Shown: positions 61,213 through 64,000 of the stretch, piece after piece
How the letters are laid out: every line of letters begins with the position of its first letter
Numbering within the stretch: position 1 is the stretch's first letter
From: Pontederia crassipes
Lineage: Eukaryota > Streptophyta > Magnoliopsida > Commelinales > Pontederiaceae
Assembly: GCA_030549335.1 (NCBI GenBank)
Contig: CM060197.1
Coordinates: 17,930,501-17,994,500 of the forward strand
DNA length: 64,000 nucleotides
Direction of reading: 5' to 3'
The notes under the pieces: model-generated
What the model was told of the DNA's origin: nothing
What the model saw: the letters and a program-made list of their open reading frames with translations, nothing else
The model's database searches: none
Program-made: the position numbers and the translations under genes

Positions 61213-64000
61213 GTTCAAAGCTATAAGTTATAGATACTTATTACAACCTTTGGGTGTCCTAAGAGGTGATAGATCTTTAGAACTTTAACTCTATTTCAAA
61301 CCGAAGTTGAACCGTTACAATCAAAGATAACGCTCTTAGGGATTAGAGTCTTAGAGTTAGGTTCAAAGCTATAAGTTATAGATACTTATTACAACCTTTG
61401 GGTGTCCTAAGAGGTGATAGATCTTTAGAACTTTAACTCTATTTCAAACCGAAGTTGAAACGTTACAATCAAAGATAACGCTCTTAGGGATTAGAGTCTT
61501 AGAGTTAGGTTCAAAGCTATAAGTTATAGATACTTATTACAACCTTTGGGTGTCCTAAGAGGTGATAGATCTTTAGAACTTTAACTCTATTTCAAACCGA
61601 AGTTGAACCGTTACAATCAAAGATAACGCTCTTAGGGATTAGAGTCTTAGAGTTAGGTTCAAGGCTATAAGTTATAGATACTTATGACAACCTTTGGGTG
61701 TCCTAAGAGGTGATAGATCTTTAGAACTTTAACTCTATTTCAAACCGAAGTTGAACCGTTACAATCAAAGATAGCGCTCTTAGGGATTAGAGTCTTAGAG
61801 TTAGGTTCAAGGCTATAAGTTATAGATACTTATGACAACCTTTGGGTGTCCTAAGAGGTGATAGATCTTTAGAACTTTAACTCTATTTCAAACCGAAGTT
61901 GAACCGTTACAATCAAAGATAACGCTCTTAGGGATTAGAGTCTTAGAGTTAGGTTCAAGGCTATAAGTTATAGATACTTATGACAACCTTTGGGTGTCCT
62001 AAGAGGTGATAGATCTTTAGAACTTTAACTCTATTTCAAACCGAAGTTGAAACGTTACAATCAAAGATAACGCTCTTAGGGATTAGAGTCTTAGAGTTAG
62101 GTTCAAAGCTATAAGTTATAGATACTTATTACAACCTTTGGGTGTCCTAAGAGGTGATAGATCTTTAGAACTTTAACTCTATTTCAAACCGAAGTTGAAC
62201 CGTTACAATCAAAGATAACGCTCTTAGGGATTAGAGTCTTAGAGTTAGGTTCAAAGCTATAAGTTATAGATACTTATGTCAACCTTTGGGTGTCCTAAGA
62301 GGTGATTGATCTTTAGAACTTTAACTCTTTTTCAAACCGAAGTTGAACCGTTACAATCAAATATAACGCTCTTAGGGATTAGAGTCTTAGAGTTAGGTTC
62401 AAAGCTATAAGTTATAGATACTTATGACAACCTTTGGGTGTCCTAAGAGGTGATAGATCTTTTGAACTTTAACTCTATTTCAAACCGAAGTTGAACCGTT
62501 ACAATCAAAGATAACGCTCTTAGGGATTAGAGTCTTAGAGTTAGGTTCAAAGCTATAAGTTATAGATACTTATTACAACCTTTGGGTGTCCTAAGAGGTG
62601 ATAGATCTTTAGAACTTTAACTCTATTTCAAATCGAAGTTGAAACGTTACAATCAAAGATAACGCTCTTAGGGATTAGAGTCTTAGAGTTAGGTTCAAAG
62701 CTATAAGTTATAGATACTTATTACAACCTTTGGGTGTCCTAAGAGGTGATAGATCTTTAGAACTTTAACTCTATTTCAAACCGAAGTTGAACCGTTACAA
62801 TCAAAGATAACGCTCTAGGGATTAGAGTCTTAGAGTCAGGTTCAAAGCTATAAGTTATAGATACTTATTACAACCTTTGGGTGTCCTAAGAGGTGATAGA
62901 TCTTTAGAACTTTAACTCTATTTCAAACCGAAGTTGAACCGTTACAATCAAAGATAACGCTCTTAGGGATTAGAGTCTTAGAGTTAGGTTCAAAGCTATA
63001 AGTTATAGATACTTATGACAACCTTTGGGTGTCCTAAGAGGTGATAGATCTTTAGAATTTTAACTCTATTTCAAACCGAAGTTGAACCGTTATAATCAAA
63101 GATAGCACTCTTAGGGATTAGAGTCTTAGAGTTAGGTTCAAGGCTATAAGTTATAGATACTTATGACAACCTTTGGGTGTCCTAAGAGGTGATAGATCTT
63201 TAGAACTTTAACTCTTTTTCAAACCGAAGTTGAACCGTTACAATCAAATATAACGCTCTTAGGGATTAGAGTCTTAGAGTTAGGTTCAAAGCTATAAGTT
63301 ATAGATACTTATGACAACCTTTGGGTGTCCTAAGAGGTGATAGATCTTTTGAACTTTAACTCTATTTCAAACCGAAGTTGAACCGTTACAATCAAAGATA
63401 ACGCTCTTGGGGATTAGAGTCTTAGAGTTAGGTTCAAAGCTATGAGTTATAGATACTTATTACAACCTTTGGGTGTCCTAAGAGGTGATAGATCTTTAGA
63501 ACTTTAACTCTATTTCAAACCGAAGTTGAACCGTTACAATCAAAGATAACGCTCTTAGGGATTAGAGTCTTAGAGTTAGGTTCAAAGCTATAAGTTATAG
63601 ATACTTATGACAACCTTTGGGTGTCCTAAGAGGTGATAGATCTTTAGAACTTTAACTCTATTTCAAACCGAAGTTGAACCGTTACAATCAAAGATAATGC
63701 TCTTAGGGATTAGAGTCTTAGAGTTAGGTTCAAAGCTATAAGTTATAGATACTTATGTCAACCTTTGGGTGTCCTAAGAGGTGATAGATCTTTAGAACTT
63801 TAACTCTATTTCAAACCGAAGTTGAACCGTTACAATCAAAGATAGCGCTCTTAGGGATTAGAGTCTTAGAGTTAGGTTCAAGGCTATAAGTTATAGATAC
63901 TTATGACAACCTTTGGGTGTCTTAAGAGGTGATAGATCTTTAGAACTTTAACTCTATTTCAAACCGAAGTTGAACCGTTACAATCAAAGATAACGCTCTT
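61213..64000 (+). repeat. 24-monomer duplication, copy B, truncated by window end
   Basis: Second copy of 57663-60450, about 99.9% identical. The match still holds at base 64000, so the duplicated unit probably continues outside the window. Between the copies (60451-61212) lie five or so monomers including the last CTTAAG 147-bp unit (60962) and an A15T/A23T/G58A monomer near 61120. Confidence 0.9.
63920..64000 (+). repeat. Partial terminal monomer (81 bp)
   Basis: The array is cut by the window end at monomer position 81. This unit carries C3T (TCTTAAG), shared only with the monomer starting at 60370. Nothing suggests that the array ends here. Confidence 0.95.

Larger units (their letters stand above)
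1..64000 (+). repeat. 148-bp satellite DNA tandem array, 432.5 monomers, whole window
   Basis: A single head-to-tail array fills the window. The landmark TCCTAAGAGGTGATAGATCT recurs every 148 bp, always in the same orientation, with no inversion, spacer or inserted element. By length accounting 413 monomers are exactly 148 bp, 18 are 147 bp and 1 is 149 bp. Consensus composition is A 49, T 47, G 29, C 23 (35% G+C). Each monomer differs from consensus at only a few sites, so divergence is low and the array looks homogenised. All six frames carry stops in each monomer: on the plus strand TAA at monomer position 4, TGA at 11 and TAA at 30; on the minus strand at 3, 35 and 40. Since 148 is not a multiple of three, no frame persists between units, and coding is excluded. 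Arrays like this are typical of eukaryotic centromeres and heterochromatin; that role is inferred. I do not recognise the family. Confidence 0.98.

Noticed and set aside
1-64000. Open reading frames or a repeat-protein gene
   Set aside because: Stops occur in all six frames in every monomer, and 148 is not divisible by three, so no frame stays open across units.
1-64000. CRISPR array
   Set aside because: The whole 148-bp unit is repeated; there are no unique spacers, and the unit is far longer than CRISPR repeats.
1-64000. Transposon or LTR element insertion in the array
   Set aside because: Length accounting leaves no room for any insert over one base, and no foreign sequence was seen.
1-64000. 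Ribosomal RNA, tRNA or 5S gene cluster
   Set aside because: The unit contains no recognisable tRNA or 5S promoter boxes and no conserved rRNA motifs, and it is too AT-rich and variable in the expected regions.

Overview
The whole 64 kb window is one uninterrupted satellite DNA array. A 148-bp monomer of about 35% G+C repeats head to tail in one orientation from the first base to the last. In a register starting at TCCTAAGAGG there are 432 complete monomers (1-63919) and an 81-bp partial one (63920-64000). The length accounts exactly: 432 x 148 = 63936, less 12 monomers with a 1-bp deletion near monomer position 28-32, less 6 with a 1-bp deletion at position 80/81, plus 1 monomer with a 1-bp insertion, gives 63919. 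I found no gene, RNA gene, transposon, CRISPR array or single-copy spacer. All six reading frames are closed by stops inside every monomer. An array of this size, with an AT-rich and roughly nucleosome-sized unit, points to centromeric or other heterochromatin of a eukaryote. I do not recognise the monomer family and cannot name the organism; the centromere idea is inference.

Monomers differ from consensus at a few sites each, and the same variants recur at exact multiples of 148 bp. They reveal nested segmental duplications rather than one fixed higher-order period. Variants below use monomer coordinates (A82G means A to G at position 82). Layout: 0-6 kb is mixed, with a 13-monomer duplication (1564-2402 and 3487-4325). 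From 4 to 15 kb a T143C / A115T / A37G three-monomer cassette recurs at spacings of 18, 15, 20 and 14 monomers, with 15-monomer and 6-monomer duplications. From 15.3 to 23.1 kb a 27-monomer block is tandemly duplicated, the second copy lacking one monomer. From 24 to 28.5 kb a cassette with a C129A monomer next to a 147-bp monomer is amplified at spacings of 9, 5 and 10 monomers. From 29.6 to 37.4 kb much of 15-25 kb is repeated, including a local 12-monomer duplication.

Near 37.4-39 kb the variant spectrum changes. Markers A44C, T143C, A37G and C41T stop, and C56A, C27T and the position-80/81 deletion appear. From 42 to 48 kb a 20-monomer block is duplicated with no difference seen over 3,071 bp. 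From 47.2 to 50.8 kb there is a 12-monomer duplication. At 57.7-64.0 kb a 24-monomer duplication has three differences in about 2.8 kb and runs off the window end.

The picture is of an array evolving by repeated unequal exchange or amplification of blocks of 5-27 monomers, usually in monomer register, with one visible chimeric junction monomer at 19239-19386. There is no sign of a coding or enzymatic system here. The interest lies in the satellite, its dyads, its linked variant haplotypes and its duplication history. Positions and identities were read by eye, so small counts may be off by a few.
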